From Coptis chinensis (Eukaryota; Streptophyta; Magnoliopsida; Ranunculales; Ranunculaceae), in assembly GCA_015680905.1 (NCBI GenBank), contig CM027377.1, positions 37,782,501-37,846,500 on the forward strand: a stretch of 64,000 nucleotides of DNA, written 5' to 3'. Of the stretch, positions 1 to 11,710 are shown in pieces. Made by a program: the position numbers and the translations under genes. The notes below the pieces were generated by a model. That model had not been told where the DNA came from and made no database searches. It saw only the letters and a program-made list of their open reading frames with translations. Position 1 is the first letter of the stretch. Every line of letters begins with the position of its first letter.

Positions 1-1550
1 CTTTACGTTTATCGGTTTATGGACTTCAATGAGCTAAATAGCAATTGAATGTTCTTTAAACCATGTAAACAAGTGAAAGTGATTACTTGAAAAAAACACG
101 ATATTACAAAAAATAATTAATTAAAACAGATATAATGTAATTCCACGGGTGACAAAGGTAAGAGTGGCATTCTGAATACACACAATCTGAAGAAGACGAA
201 AATTCATAACTCCAACACTGTTGCAAATGACATTTGTTGTAATTCCTGATTTTACACTCCAATATTATTCATTATCTGTTTTTACCCAAAATAAAGAATA
301 TCCCATTACATTATCGTTCTAACTTTAGCATATACAACACTAACTAATTATATATTCCCGACAATATGCGCCAACCGACATCTTAGGAGAAACATGATTA
401 TAGTTCAATCAATTCATCTAATTATGATATCATTTACGTAAATACAAATACTCCTCCGCAATTCATCCGCCATTCAATTTGACTGAATCTAATAAATTAA
501 ACGAACATTATCTTTACAATTGTAGATTCTTTCTTCCCTTATTATTCCCTTTTTTAACCTATTTATATACAACGCCAACGGCCAACGACCACATCTTACA
601 AAAACATAATAACAATTCAATCATTTCATTTTATGTCATAAATCTAGTACAACATTCCTCCATTCTCCTCATTAATTCCGCCAATGTTTGTTCAATTATT
701 CCTTTTCCTCTTTACTGTCATTTATATCAAACAACCAAATCAATCAACCAAAAAACATGTCTACAATATAAACATGAAAATAATTAAAATGAATTCATAA
801 TTACTATAACAATAGTTATAAACAACAATCAAGCGAATCAAAGCCACTAGCAAACTAGCAAGTAATGTGATGAAAAAAAAAAACACTCTAAACAAAAAAA
901 CTTGTCATTTTTTTTATGAATCAAAGCAGCTTAAAACTCAAACAATGTTATAATATAAAAAATCAAAGAAGACGACAAAAGAATAGAAGAAGAAAAAATC
1001 GTGCTCACAAAATCTTTTTCGGCTGAAGCTTTTGCGTGAGAAACGAAGCAGTGTCTGAGAAAAGTGTCTGTTTATATAGTTGCTGGAAGTGTTATGAGGA
1101 CATTTCTGTCATTTTATCCCTGACAAGTGACAACAATTTCAGGGTTTTGGTGGAAACCGGGTACATTGTGATGTGGACCCGGACTTTTTTTTGTTTCATT
1201 ATTCAAATTGTCGATATTTCGGTAAGTTAAAAGGTTCGATATTTCGGTAAGTGGGGTCGATAGATGAGAATAGAAGATTGTTCACAAATGGACTGTGAAC
1301 GCAGGTGTCCTTAGATATATTTATATCACCTCTCTCTCTCTCTATATTAAAGCAAAGCAGAGGAAGAATTGCATAACGAAGATTATATTGAACCTTTTGA
1401 AATCGGTCGGGAAAGCTCTCCTGCGGCTGAAAGCAATGTCTCTTCCCCCTCTTTTCTCTTAACTTCAAAATTCAAATTTAAAGCTTTATCTGTTATCCTA
1501 TATCAAAATTCTCTTGTTAATGTTCTATCTATCTTCTCTTATTAAGTTGA
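1..1550. other. AT-rich anonymous DNA, no gene recognised
   Basis: I see no coding region, RNA gene or element terminus that I can defend here. The short open frames are AT-rich and resemble no protein family. Near 1060-1080 the minus strand has a TATA-like tract (TATATAAACAG) upstream of a purine-rich stretch. This could be a promoter reading leftwards, but no gene body follows it within the window. A short CT run lies at 1332-1344. Confidence 0.5.
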
Positions 1551-1777
1551 TCTAGCTGAAAAGGAAAGCTGTCCAGGGGCTGCTCTTCTGCTAGTGCCCC
1601 TCTGTTTCTCACTCCCTCCCCCCCCTTTCTGCCTTGACTTGTATACATGAATCTCTTGAGTGGAGATCACTCTATTGGGGATAAGTCAAGAGACTCATCC
1701 AAATCAAGAATTGAACTACTACAAGCTGATATGTAAAATTTGTTCTGCTCTAAGGAAAAACATGTGATTGACATTGG

Positions 1778-3954
1778 TTGCAAGATGGGGACGATAGTTC
1801 GGATGGGAATACCACATTGCTGGGAAAGTTTTATGGGGGTAAACACATATCTCTACCAGACCTTGCGGATGAGCTGCACAAGAGTTGGCAAACGAGAGGC
1901 AGTACAAAGATAGAGTCTCTTTCCAAAGGATTCTATAAAATGGTTTTTGAGAATGCTGAGGAATATGAACATGTCAGGAAAAATGGACCTTGGTTGATAC
2001 AAGGGTTTATTATATCTATACAAAAGTGGAAGAATATAGAAAGATTAGAGGAAGAGCAGAAATTCGATATGGTAGATTTCTGGGTTCAAATTTATGGACT
2101 TCCGAGTAACAGGATTAATGATGAGAATGTTCATAAGGTTGGACTAAGTTTGGGTAAAGTAAAGGATGTGGATCTCTTGTGCTCATCAGAATTCAAAAAA
2201 CCAGTGGCAAGGGGTTAGAGTGAGAATGGATATCAAAGAGAGGTTGCTAAAGGGCATAGACCTTCGAACGGAATCGGGAGAAGTTTTTCCAGTATCTTTT
2301 AAATATGAGAAACTTGATATCTTATGCTATTTCTGTGGGTGTATTGGGTATGATATACACTACTGTCATTAATGAGAAAAATTCAGCTTGGACTTGAGGA
2401 AGTATGGAGGCTCCCCCAGGGACATCAAGAACAACTTTTCTTTTTTGTTGAGAGCAAATGTTTTCTTTAATGGCGCTGCTAGCTCAGGTCCTGTGTCAGT
2501 TACGATTTCCGGTACACCACAGAAACCAAGGTTTGATCAGATTCCAGCCAGGAATAGAAGCTCACCGGTGAAAAGAAACTAGTATGGGGCTGGGCTACTG
2601 ACAACACCACCTAGGAGTGTACACGGGGTTGTGGCCTTTGACGTCAGGCCCATGGTCACAGAGGAGAGAGAGTCCTCGTTGACCGAGGTCAGAACGGATA
2701 CTTCTGAACACACGACTGTTGGGTCAGTAACCGTTGGCACCTCTGGCTTGGGGGGCCCAAATTCCTCTGTGGTTGTTATAAGGCTTGGACTCCTGGCCTA
2801 AGCCCAAGAGGAACAAGGCTTCTCTTCGGACTCTTGCTTGGACCTGGATCACGTGAAAGGTCTTTAGTTGTCTGGGGCCCAGATAAGAATAACTTGTATA
2901 TGGATCTGGATGTGGACTTGGGTAAGGCATCTGGTGAGGACGACGCTATCCAGACCTAAGACTCCTCTCAAGTCTTTGGAAGGATCGAGGCTATGAAAGA
3001 GGTAGGCTGTGCATTTGTTGAGCTAGGGGATTTAGCGTTGGAAGGTGGCACCTTGGGGATACAAAAAGATCTAGTTGGTGATTATGCCTCGCCGTATAAT
3101 AGGTTCTTTCCCCTTTCCAAGGCAATTATTTCCCTTCTTGGAAAAAATGAGGCAAATGGGACTAAGCACGCCACTTTACCGTCTGGATCTGTTAATCCCA
3201 CTTTTCGTTTCATTGGATTACCAACAAGTGGCAGGGGATTCAAAACGATGGCTTCTCGAGGTCCTAAAAGGAGTTCTATCTCCAGAAGCATTAGAAAAGC
3301 TCATGCTAGTGTGGGGAAGAAAAGAAAACTGGTAACAAGTGGTGGAAACAATATAGGAAATATGGATGATAATGGGTGGGGAAAGAGTAGTATAATGGGT
3401 GGGGACATTTGCTTATTCCGGAAGATGCCCCTATCATAACTGTCTCTAGTGACTCCTTATATTCGAGTGAACCATCAAACTCAAACTACTCTCTGGAGTC
3501 GAGTGTTCCATCAGAAGTCTCTGGCCCAGATATACCTGAAGAGGAGATACCTTCAGATGGCTTCTCAGATGAGGAAGATGAAGCTACATCTGATGGGTTT
3601 GATCAAGATTTGGTGGTGTGCAATATAGAACAGGAGGAGGTTTCGGTAGGAACTGCTCCGTTGGATTTGGTTCAAGGTAGTCAAGATGGTTTGGGCTATG
3701 ACTCTGAGGAGAACATTACTCAGCCTCAGCCCCTAGCCATGGATGACTCAATTGTGAAGAGATGTTCTTATCCTAAAATCAAGCAACAAAATATTGGTGA
3801 ATGCTCAACAGTTCCTAGGGGTACTAATAGTGACTACTGTGGTGATGAGAGTTCGAATGATGCAAGTGGAGAGTCAAATAGCAGTGGAGGTATGTGTGGT
3901 CCTCCTCCAGGGTTCGCGGTGTCTGTCTTCAAACAGCCGTCTCTTCAGAAATGA
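1778..3954 (+). pseudogene. LINE ORF1 (DUF4283 + CCHC-like knuckle), broken
   Basis: ORF1 of plant LINEs encodes an RNA-binding protein that coats the element's transcript. Codons from 1778 to 2218 give a DUF4283 domain with the typical blocks GPWLIQG and DFWVQIYGLP. The frame then shifts near 2205 and continues to 2370 with a zinc knuckle (CYFCGCIGYDIHYC). The knuckle has both outer cysteine pairs, but the expected histidine is tyrosine. A stop follows at 2370, and the same frame stays open to about 2580. Further open stretches at 2993-3439 and 3409-3954 belong to the hydrophilic, serine- and acid-rich C-terminal part in shifted frames. In-frame stop TGA at 1769-1771 limits the start, and no good ATG precedes 1785. 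Confidence 0.75.
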
Positions 3955-4961
3955 TACACGCCTAGAATTGCCGAGGAATAGGTTCTTCTACAGTAATTCA
4001 AAATCTAAAGGATCTAGTAAGGCAACACCAACCTGATATCATTTGTCTATCAGAAACAAAAGTGGGGGAAAGTAGAATTAGTATGTTAAGTAAGGTGATC
4101 AAGTATGATAATTTTTTTTTTGTACCGGCTTCTAGACTCCGAGGTGGGCTGGCTCTTTTCTTGAAAATGGGAGTCAATCTGGAAGTGCTAGGAGCTACTG
4201 CAAACCAGATAACAGGTAAACTTTCTGATTATCATAGTCCTACTCCTTGGTTTTTCAGTTTTGTGTATGGTGAACCTAATGCTAATCTTAGACATAGGTT
4301 TGGGCTGAATTAAGAGAAAGTGCGCCTTTTATACCTGGTCTTTGGATTTTATTTGGAGATTTTAATGCAATAAGATCTCTGGATGAAAAAGTAGGGGGCA
4401 TGTCTGTTTTTACAAATTGCATGATAGAGTTTAATAATTTGATAAATGATCTGGGTCTGATTGACCTGGGTTATAAAGTCCCTAAGTTTACCTGGAACAA
4501 CAACAGAAAAGTAAAAGATAACATTATTGAAAGGCTTGATCGGTCCCTAGCCATTGTTGATTGGATGGATCTGTTTCCCAGTATGGTGATTAAAAATGTG
4601 GTTAATGCCACCTCTAACTATTTATCCTTATTGATTGATCTCAAGCCTATGGTGGAACATGCATATAGGCCTTTCAGATTCTATGAGATGTGGCTTAAGG
4701 ATGATTCCTATAAGCCTATTATTGACAAGACCTGGAATGAGATTACTCATGATCTGTCTGACTGGAATGTTGTTCACAGGCTAAAAAATACTGAGAAAAG
4801 TCTTAAAACTTGGAGTAAGAAGGTTTTTGGCAATATTTTTAGTAATATTAAGAGAATCCAAAAAGACCTTGATAGAATTCTTCAGAAAGCTTTCACTCCT
4901 AATAACCATGAGAAAGCTAAGCAGCTTAAAGTCAGTTTGTTTGATTGGTATGATAAAGAGG
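3951..4961 (+). pseudogene. LINE ORF2 endonuclease fragment
   Basis: This is the N-terminal endonuclease of LINE ORF2, which nicks target DNA to prime reverse transcription. The frame starts at ATG 3951. NCRGIGS matches the usual first strand, preceded by an in-frame TAG at 3963 where these proteins have tryptophan. PDIICLSETK (about 4030-4060) carries the catalytic glutamate block. A one-base frameshift near 4302 moves the frame; GDFNAI (about 4360) and IIERLDRSL (about 4525-4550) follow. The C-terminal basic helix region runs to 4961. The open frame continues a few codons into the CACTA terminus by chance. No reverse transcriptase follows. Confidence 0.8.
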
Positions 4962-5225
4962 CACTACAAGAAAATGGGCTTTTTACCACGGATGCCCGGT
5001 ATTTTTAGCCACGGATTCGAGCTGTCGCATGTTTTCCCACGGTTTTCATCCGTAATTTTTTCTTAGTTGGGTTGTGGCGTGGTTCTGCAACTTTTACCTA
5101 CGACTGTTCACAATTTAGGCCGTGGCTGCCAACCACGATTTTATCCGTTGGATTCTCGTGTGAAAGCTTTTCCACGGCTTAAAGTTATTTTTCGCCCCTG
5201 TAAACCGTAGGCAAAGATCGATTGG
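4962..5225 (+). mobile_element. CACTA (En/Spm) transposon 5' terminus
   Basis: The LINE is broken exactly at CACTACAAGAAAATGGGC, the standard plant CACTA inverted-repeat start. Behind it the motif CCACGG recurs at 4986, 5009, 5037 and 5172, and inverted as CCGTGG at 5120. Such short subterminal repeats are the usual transposase-binding region of CACTA elements. No TNPD-type transposase is visible. I could not find a convincing opposite terminus downstream; the only candidate with eight matching bases, near 33434, is weak. The element probably carries the PP2C and CDC48 pieces that follow. Confidence 0.75.
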
Positions 5226-5839
5226 AATATAGTTCCAAGATAAAGTTCGACAACACAAACACACCACCAATGGCAGCCACCACCTCTCCCACCTACGGGC
5301 CATAGTATGTGACTTTGGTTCACGTTGTAACTGTTATCGTTGCTCTTCGTCCTCCGGCACTGGTACTTAACTACTTCATCCTCCTCCCTTTCTTCTTCTT
5401 AGTGCATTCTATAGTTTTGTTTAGGCTTGAAAACCTAGGGTTTCCTCTTTATGTTGTTTTCTTTGTTTAGATTTAAGAGCTAGGGTAATGTTTAATTACA
5501 ATAGTTTCTTTAATTTTTAATTTTGGGCATTTTTCGGGTGCATAAAATATTGTTGGGGTTCCTTCATTTCAGATATGGCTTTCTTAAACTGGTATAATCA
5601 TACCATGACTTAAATATAAAAACAAAAATTAATTTAATCAACTTTTTTCGGTACCACTTCACTAAATTATTTATTCGTCAGAAAAAAAAAAATGATTCTT
5701 CCTATTTTCTTCTTCTTTAATTATCACCAAATAAAAAAGGAAACTTTCGGATGTGGCTTTCTCTTTAACAATCTCAAGTGTTTTTTCTTTGTTTAAAGTA
5801 TTGCTTTTTACAGTTCATTCCTTGTCATCATTTCCGAGT
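5226..5839. other. CACTA interior or captured flank, no gene
   Basis: Between the CACTA subterminal repeats and the PP2C leader there is no open frame I recognise. The stretch turns T-rich towards 5700 and could be promoter sequence captured with the PP2C gene or plain element interior. The sequence alone does not decide. Confidence 0.35.
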
Positions 5840-6517
5840 TGATTTCTTCTTCTTCTTCAAAGCAAAATATACACAAGTTTGATGTTGCCCATTCATCAAA
5901 TTCAGGTAATTCAACACACTTCCTTCTTTCTTTCTTCTTCTTCTTTTTTTTTATTTTATTTTATTTTTTTTTTTTTATTTTTTATTGAAGGTTGATCTAG
6001 TTGTTTATTAAACTAGTGTTTCTTTTATCTTAAATTTAGGCGCATTTTGTTTGTTTGGGTCTTTGTTGGAATTGAGATCACACCTAGCTTAAATGATAAT
6101 TTGGGTTTTGTTAGAAGCTTGGAGTGTGTGTAATAAGTTTAAGTGGTGCTGAAGACTTTTTTAAGTTTTAAGATGGCGTCTAGAGAAATGAGGCGTCATC
6201 CTAATCTCGTTCCTTTAGCTGCTTTGATTACTAAGGAGTTGAGAAGTGAGAAGATGGAGAAGCCCAATGTGAGATATGGTTGTGCAGCTCAATCTAAAAA
6301 GGGTGAAGATTATTTCCCTGTGAAGACTGATTGTCAACGAGTTCCGGGGAATTATTCATCATCATTTTGTGTATTTGGAATATGTACCATTTTACTTTTT
6401 GTCTTAATGTTTAGTTTGTTAGAATAATTTGTTTGTTTTTGGTTATTGAGTTCATGCATTACTTATTTTCAAATCTTTGATGGGCATAATGGAAACATTA
6501 CAGTCGTATTTACAAGA
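5840..6517 (+). pseudogene. PP2C-type protein phosphatase 5' fragment (captured)
   Basis: This is the start of a plant protein phosphatase 2C gene. It has a 5' leader with a probable intron (GT at 5906, AG at 6113-6114), then exon 1 from ATG 6173 to about 6382. Exon 1 encodes MASREMRRHP followed by LVPLAALI and RYGCAAQSKKGEDY. From memory these match Arabidopsis PP2Cs that begin with MASRE and carry the same block. After an intron, 6473-6517 resumes with IFDGHNGN, the metal-binding DGH motif region of PP2C, and ends at FTR. The acceptor before exon 2 reads CAA instead of CAG, so normal splicing looks lost. The remaining catalytic domain is absent. The start ATG at 6173 matches the family N-terminus; an upstream in-frame start at 6143 is less likely. 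Confidence 0.85.
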
Positions 6518-6688
6518 TCGTGTTGCTTCATTTTTTTATTTTCATCATTCTCGTTAGGTAAGAATTTGATAAAAATTTATCGTTTATACTTTGAAATTCA
6601 AAGTGTTTTAAATTCTTGTATGGCAAACCACTAATTGTTTTTGTATTTCACTTGTACTCACTTAATGTGTACACCTATTCTCTCGCAG

Positions 6689-6734
6689 AGAGGGGGTAGT
6701 GTTGGAGATGCGGGAGGTGCTGTTGATAGAGTTT
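6689..6734 (+). pseudogene. CDC48: CDC48 (p97 AAA ATPase) exon fragment, left part
   Basis: An acceptor (CTCTCGCAG, ending 6688) opens an exon encoding RGGSVGDAGGAVDRV. This block lies just downstream of the Walker B motif of the second ATPase domain of CDC48, the hexameric segregase that extracts ubiquitinated proteins. The codon stream runs into the Athila LTR at 6735 and continues after it at 19129. The intron before it (about 6530-6688) has no clear partner in the PP2C fragment, so the two gene pieces were joined by rearrangement rather than belonging to one gene. Confidence 0.85.
6730..6734. repeat. target-site duplication AGTTT (left)
   Basis: AGTTT at 6730-6734 is repeated at 19125-19129, directly outside the TG...CA ends of the Athila LTR pair. 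The duplicated bases are codons of the CDC48 exon, which fixes the pre-insertion order. Confidence 0.95.
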
Positions 6735-8162
6735 TGATAAGAGTCCAAAACTGTAGTTTTAACCCTTTAACAATAATACTTTTAGACCAATTATGCGAGT
6801 AATAAATAAGAGTTAATGCTAATTACGTACTTTTATGTATTTCAGGCATTGAAGTCAATTATGTGCAGAAATGTGCCACTTTGGCAATATAAAGGAGCAA
6901 GGGTTGGTTGCTAAGAAGTTTTGTGTTTAAAGGCTAAGACGGGCAGAAACAGCACACAAAAGTCAGCAGAACTTCCGAAGATCGTATCTTTAGACTCAGG
7001 CCTTGGAATTGGACGTACCTTATGTCAAAATGACCGGCTCGGAAAGAACTTTCCAATGGTCCAAATCTTGACCCAATCAGAAGAGCAGAAGTAGACGAAA
7101 AGTCTATTAAAGTAAAAGCCAACTGAAAAGGGCCCTATGTACTGAAGAAATTGGGCTTTAGGCTCGATTTTCCGGCCCAAAACATGGACCCTCAGCCCAT
7201 GCACAAAAATGTGGATCTGGTCTCCTCTATTTCCACACACAAGACTTAGCTCTTAAGGATCAGTTAGTTTAGGTTAGAAGGTAGCCATTAGAGTAGCCAT
7301 TAAAAAGCTTAGTTCTAGATCTAGTTTTTGGATTTAATTAATTAGTTTCCATTCCATTAATTAGTTTCATTCCTTGTTTTAGATTAGTTATTTGAATCAT
7401 TGAATATCATTCATTAGATAAATAAAATAGTTAGTTCTTGTTAAATTCGATCTTGTTATTTAATAATTGTTTAGATTAATTTCGATTATTGTTATTTAAT
7501 GATTTCTTAGTTGTTAATTTAGATTTCAATAATTGTTTAGGTAAATTTAATAAAGTTAAAATCTTTATATTATGTCGTATTCAACTTCATATGGAAATGA
7601 TAGTTTGATAAATCAAGGTTAAACCTCCATTAGAGGGGTTAGATGAAGCCTTGATGAAAACTTGATTTTGTTAGCTTAGAATCGTTGTAAGAGTCTATTC
7701 CACTCTAGAAGGTCGTTGATTCACCATGAGAATGGGTGAACGTCCTCACATGCTAGTTATGAATTGGTAGAGATGGCATGTATAATTAGGGATTAGAACG
7801 ACTAATTCTTACCGTAAGAACGTAAGAATTGGATTACAATAATCTATGCTAGTTTCTTAAATTAGATTCAAGGTAGATTCAATTTCCCCCTAATTCTTAT
7901 TCTAGATTTAAACCTTAGTATTCCGTAGCATTTCGTAGTATAATTCGTAATTCTCTCATTGACTTTGGTAGGATTGATAGTCATAGGAAACTTGAATGCT
8001 AAAGAACTAAGAGTGGAACGAATCTTCTATTCCAACTATACTTCAATAGTATCGAGAGTAGAAATCTTTGATAAATCTAGTACAAGTTCAGTTTTTAGTT
8101 TTACTTTCGTTTAGAGTTTCGGCGCTTTATTCATAAGTAAAACTATCATTTTACTATTATCA
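6735..8162 (+). repeat. Athila-A 5' LTR
   Basis: Begins TGATAAGAG and ends TATTATCA. It is paired with 17711-19124 along its full length. It is related to, but clearly diverged from, the LTRs of the second Athila element (56864-63807). Confidence 0.95.
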
Positions 8163-8164
8163 AA

Positions 8165-8180
8165 TGGCGTCGCTGCCATC
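8165..8180 (+). promoter_or_regulatory. primer-binding site
   Basis: TGGCGTCGCTGCCATC lies two bases inside the 5' LTR, where tRNA-primed minus-strand synthesis starts. The second Athila element has TGGCGCCGCTGCCATC at the same place. I do not assign the tRNA. Confidence 0.75.
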
Positions 8181-8310
8181 TTAGTTGCCTTTAGCATTAT
8201 TTTCTTTAGAATTGTTAATTTTCCAAAGTCCCATAACCCACCCACCTTTGTTTCATTCTCACTGTGGTTGTCCATTTCAAAGATCGAAAATTTTCCTCGA
8301 AAATTACACG

Positions 8311-8585
8311 GAGCGACTGCATACAGGTAGGCATAATTGAGCACGACCGCGCCCGCGCTGAACTCCACTCTTTGGCTGAGCGCGACCTACGCCTTGCCAA
8401 GACAAAACACGAGCTCCCCCCGCGCTGAAGCGCCTAGACCTCGAGGTTTTCCTTGAGCACTACCTGCGCCCTACCAAGGCTAAATTCGAACGCGGCCTGC
8501 GCCCAAGAGCCTGGAACTCCAGCTCGAACCTGAGCGCTACCTGCACCCTACTTAGGCCTATTCTAAGCGCTACCTGTGCCCTCTG
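8311..8585. repeat. GC-rich degenerate repeat block 1
   Basis: Variants of GAGCGCGACCTGCGCCC recur about every 40-60 bases in an otherwise AT-rich leader between the 5' LTR and gag. A similar block lies at 14692-14937. The shared core TGCGCCCAAG then TGGAACTC occurs at about 8498 and 14884. Confidence 0.6.
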
Positions 8586-8823
8586 CTGAAACTACCCGAT
8601 TTCCACAGGTTTGTTTCAAATTTCCATTTCTTCATAGTTTTCAGTGTTTTAACTTATTATACACACTGAGCACGCGTAAACAAGACGCTATTTATAAGCG
8701 AAGCAAGGAGACATTCAGGTAGTCTTTTCTTCCACACCTCGCATCTCCTGTTAGAGGTTCATACTAGCATATAAGGATTGTTTGGAGTGTTGTTGTGTTT
8801 CATTAGGATTGGCTTAGCTTTGC

Positions 8824-10045
8824 TTGAGATTAAGGTCAGGCCAAAGAAAAACGCCTAACGTAATCAACCGGCAACGTCAACAAACACGCCTTTCTAGTAT
8901 ACCACTCACTGCACCTCTAACTAATATACCACACACATCACCTGAAGTAATGGCTGAAGAAAGAGAGTTTCCTCTCTCTGACTTTTACAAAGCCTTAAAC
9001 GATAGCCCTAAATCTTGCATCGTTCTATCAGACCCAGTGGGGGATTTTCGAATCCCCCCAAATATATTTAATTTGTTACCCGTTTTTTATGGGTTAGACC
9101 ATGAAAAGCCTTATCAGCACATGCGTACGATTGACCAAGTCCTTACTACATTCCACCATACTATAGTTGGTGCTGAACAAATTAAACTGATGGTATTTCC
9201 CTTCACTTTAGCCGATAAGGCGGCGTCTTGGTTAATCCTACGCTAGTTCGTGCCTTTTTCAAGGGACTGTTACACCACCACAAGGAGGTGCTTGACATAA
9301 TGAATGGGTGTAGTATCCTAACTAAGGGAGCCTCAGAGGCTTATAAATTTTTAGAAGATCAAACTAAGTGTAATAATAACTGGGGGGTAATGATGATATC
9401 TCCAGCAACACTAGTTCTTCTACAACAGTAAAGGCCGCCGGTATGTTTGAGATAAAACCCGATCCGGAACTTAAAAATTTAATCGAATCTCTAACTAAAA
9501 AGGTAGAGGCTATTTCTGTTCAAGAAACGCGTATCCCCGTCATGAATGTGAACTCCAATCCATGTAATTTCTGTTTGAGTCCAGAGCATCCCGACTCCTA
9601 TTGTCCTTTCGCCTATGAACAACAACAGTCACAACAAGATAATGTTTGCTCGATTAATAGTTTTCCTATTCCTAACTCCCCTTGGAGACAACATCCTAAT
9701 TTTAGTTGGAGAAATAATCAACAAGTAACACTTCCAGGGTTTAATAATCAAAATGTTAGGCCAGGAAACAATTATAACCAAGGCCCACCAAGACAAGGTC
9801 AAGGACAAGGTCAGGGTAATTATAATTATAGCAACCAAGCTCAACCACGACAAGGACAAGGTCAGGGTAATTATAATAATTATAACAATAATAATTATAA
9901 TACTAATAGAGGTATCGTTACGGTAAATAATAACTACCAAAATCCACCCATTAATAATCAACGTGACATAGTTCTTGTCACACAACCAGTAGTAAATAAT
10001 ACTCCACAACGGGATCATTTTGATACCTTTATGCAATCTTAACAT
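8824..10045 (+). pseudogene. Athila-type gag, broken
   Basis: Gag forms the particle that packages the element RNA. The N-terminal part contains FNLLPVFYGLDHEKPYQH and IKLMVFPFTLADKAASWL, both typical of the Athila/Tat gag core. A cysteine block CNFCLSPEHPDSYC near 9570-9600 stands where a zinc knuckle is expected. The C-terminal part (about 9750-9950) is a low-complexity tail rich in glutamine, glycine and asparagine, with GQGQGQ runs. The region is open in several separate frames and does not read as one protein. Confidence 0.75.
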
Positions 10046-10049
10046 CAGA

Positions 10050-11250
10050 TTTTACAAGCCATCCAACTTTCCTTACAACAATTAACTCAAGAGAAAGTAC
10101 AACCCAAACGTGTTTTTCCAGGACAAACGATAGCTAATCCTAAAACAACAAATACAGCCTTTGAGGTAAATGGTAATACTAGTACAGAAAATGAAAACGT
10201 AGGTGAGCTAAATGCCATCTCCACTCTCCGTTCTGGGAGAGTGGTTGATAACAAAGTAACTATGCCTATAGTTACCCCACCAGTTGTCCCTACACTGGAG
10301 ATTGTACTAGATACCGTAATAGAAACTGAATAGCCTACCCCTGTATAGGTACTAGTTAAACCACAACCTAAGAATCAGAAAGCAAAGGTTAGACATCCAG
10401 TTGATTCATATGCTAAATATAGAGAGAAACCATCGTTTCCTCATAAATTAGCTATGTTAAACAAGGATACAATTTTTGACGAGATTAGGGAAGTTTTTAA
10501 AAATCTAACGATAAACTTACCTTTTCTTGAAGCGATTAAAAAATTACCTCACCATGCTAAGTTTCTTAAAGAGTTGTGCACTACTAGGCGTAAGATAAAG
10601 ATTCCTAAAGATGCCTTTTTAACGGAACAATTTTCAACTTTAACGGAACACAAATGAATCGTTAAGTACAAGGACCCTGGTCGTCCTACTGTACAATACA
10701 CCTTAGGGGATACTCACACGACCACTGTTTTATTAGACCTCGGGGCGAGTGTTAATTTGCTCCCTTATTATTTATATAAACAAATAGGTCTACAAGAAAT
10801 GCAACCTACAACAATGACGTTGCAACTAGCTGATAGGTCTATCAAGTATCCTAAGGGTGTAGTGGAAAACATGTTGGTTAAGGTTTAGGATTTCTACTAT
10901 CCTGCGGATTTTGTTATCCTCGATACAGAAGTCGCCAACGATTCTGTTCTGATCATTTTAGGACGCTCTTTCTTGGCAACTGCCAACACGCTTATAAAAT
11001 GCCGCGATGGTTCGATGTCCTTGTCTTTTGGCGGCCATCTTTCCATTGTGGTTAACGTTTTTAAGACGATCAAACAATTGCCTTATACGAATATCGATGG
11101 AGAGGTTAGCATGATCGAGAGCTTAGCTCATGATTATTTCAAAACCACGTTTCCGAATGACCAGATGCACAAATTCCTTTCCTTTGGAAGTTCCAACTTC
11201 AACAAATACTCCTTGGATGTAGAGGAAATTGAGAAAGATTTCCTTTAACT
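10050..11250 (+). pseudogene. Athila-type aspartic protease region, broken
   Basis: Retroelement aspartic protease region that would mature gag. The DLGASVNLLP block near 10738-10770 is the catalytic motif with the usual Athila environment. TMTLQLADRS and ILGRSFLATANT follow, as in the lineage. The part before it (10454-10657) has the KKLPHHAKFLKEL type linker. It is broken. No polymerase domain follows. Confidence 0.75.
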
Positions 11251-11317
11251 CTTTTGCAACTTTTCCCTGCCACCTCGCGAGTCCTACCTTGCCAACATCC
11301 ATTTATCCCTTGATGCT

Positions 11318-11710
11318 ATGACGGAAGATGAATTTTTTACCCTTTATCCCAGTGATTCTTTTGACCCACCTATTGAGGAATGTCTGGCATATCTCAAGGC
11401 TTCTAATTATCTAGACCTGAGAGCTCTAGCTGACACTCATTCATCTTCCCTCACCAATATTCCCCACCTTCCACCCTTTCAAAGGAACTTGGAGTTTGTG
11501 CTTGACCCTTTTGTTTCTTCTGTACTTCATGATTTTCTAAATCCTCTTAATACAGAAATAATTCCCAAGGGAAAGGCACTTGACACCTTCATTTTCAGAA
11601 TTGAGACAGTTCCCACCTACACCATGAATGAGTTTTGTGCCAAACCTACATTCTCATTCCTTCCATTCCTTACGTCTAAAATTCATCCATATCCACCATA
11701 TCTTTCATAG
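11318..11710 (+). pseudogene. Athila-A unassigned ORF after protease
   Basis: An open stretch of 130 codons rich in proline, serine and leucine follows the protease. Its PPFQRNLEF block also occurs in Athila-B near 60619-60648 (PPFQRNLKFALEP), so it is a conserved part of this family rather than chance. It may be the remnant linker that leads to the polymerase in complete relatives. Function is unknown. Confidence 0.5.

Larger units (their letters stand above)
1560..4961 (+). mobile_element. plant L1-type LINE, 5' half only
   Basis: This is a non-LTR retrotransposon of the plant L1 type. In order it has a pyrimidine-rich 5' leader (about 1560-1770), an ORF1 with a DUF4283 domain and zinc knuckle, and the start of ORF2 with an apurinic-type endonuclease. 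ORF1 stop and ORF2 start overlap as ATGA at 3951-3954, a layout expected for these elements. The reverse transcriptase, RNase H and poly(A) tail are absent because a CACTA terminus begins at 4962. The left boundary is approximate, since no target duplication can be checked with the 3' end missing. Both ORFs have several frameshifts and stops, so this is an old copy. Confidence 0.85.

Noticed and set aside
479-787. 102-codon frame at the left edge
   Set aside because: AT-rich, no good ATG context and no recognisable domain.
9629-10045. 138-codon minus-strand frame rich in isoleucine
   Set aside because: It is the antisense shadow of the asparagine/tyrosine-rich tail of Athila-A gag.
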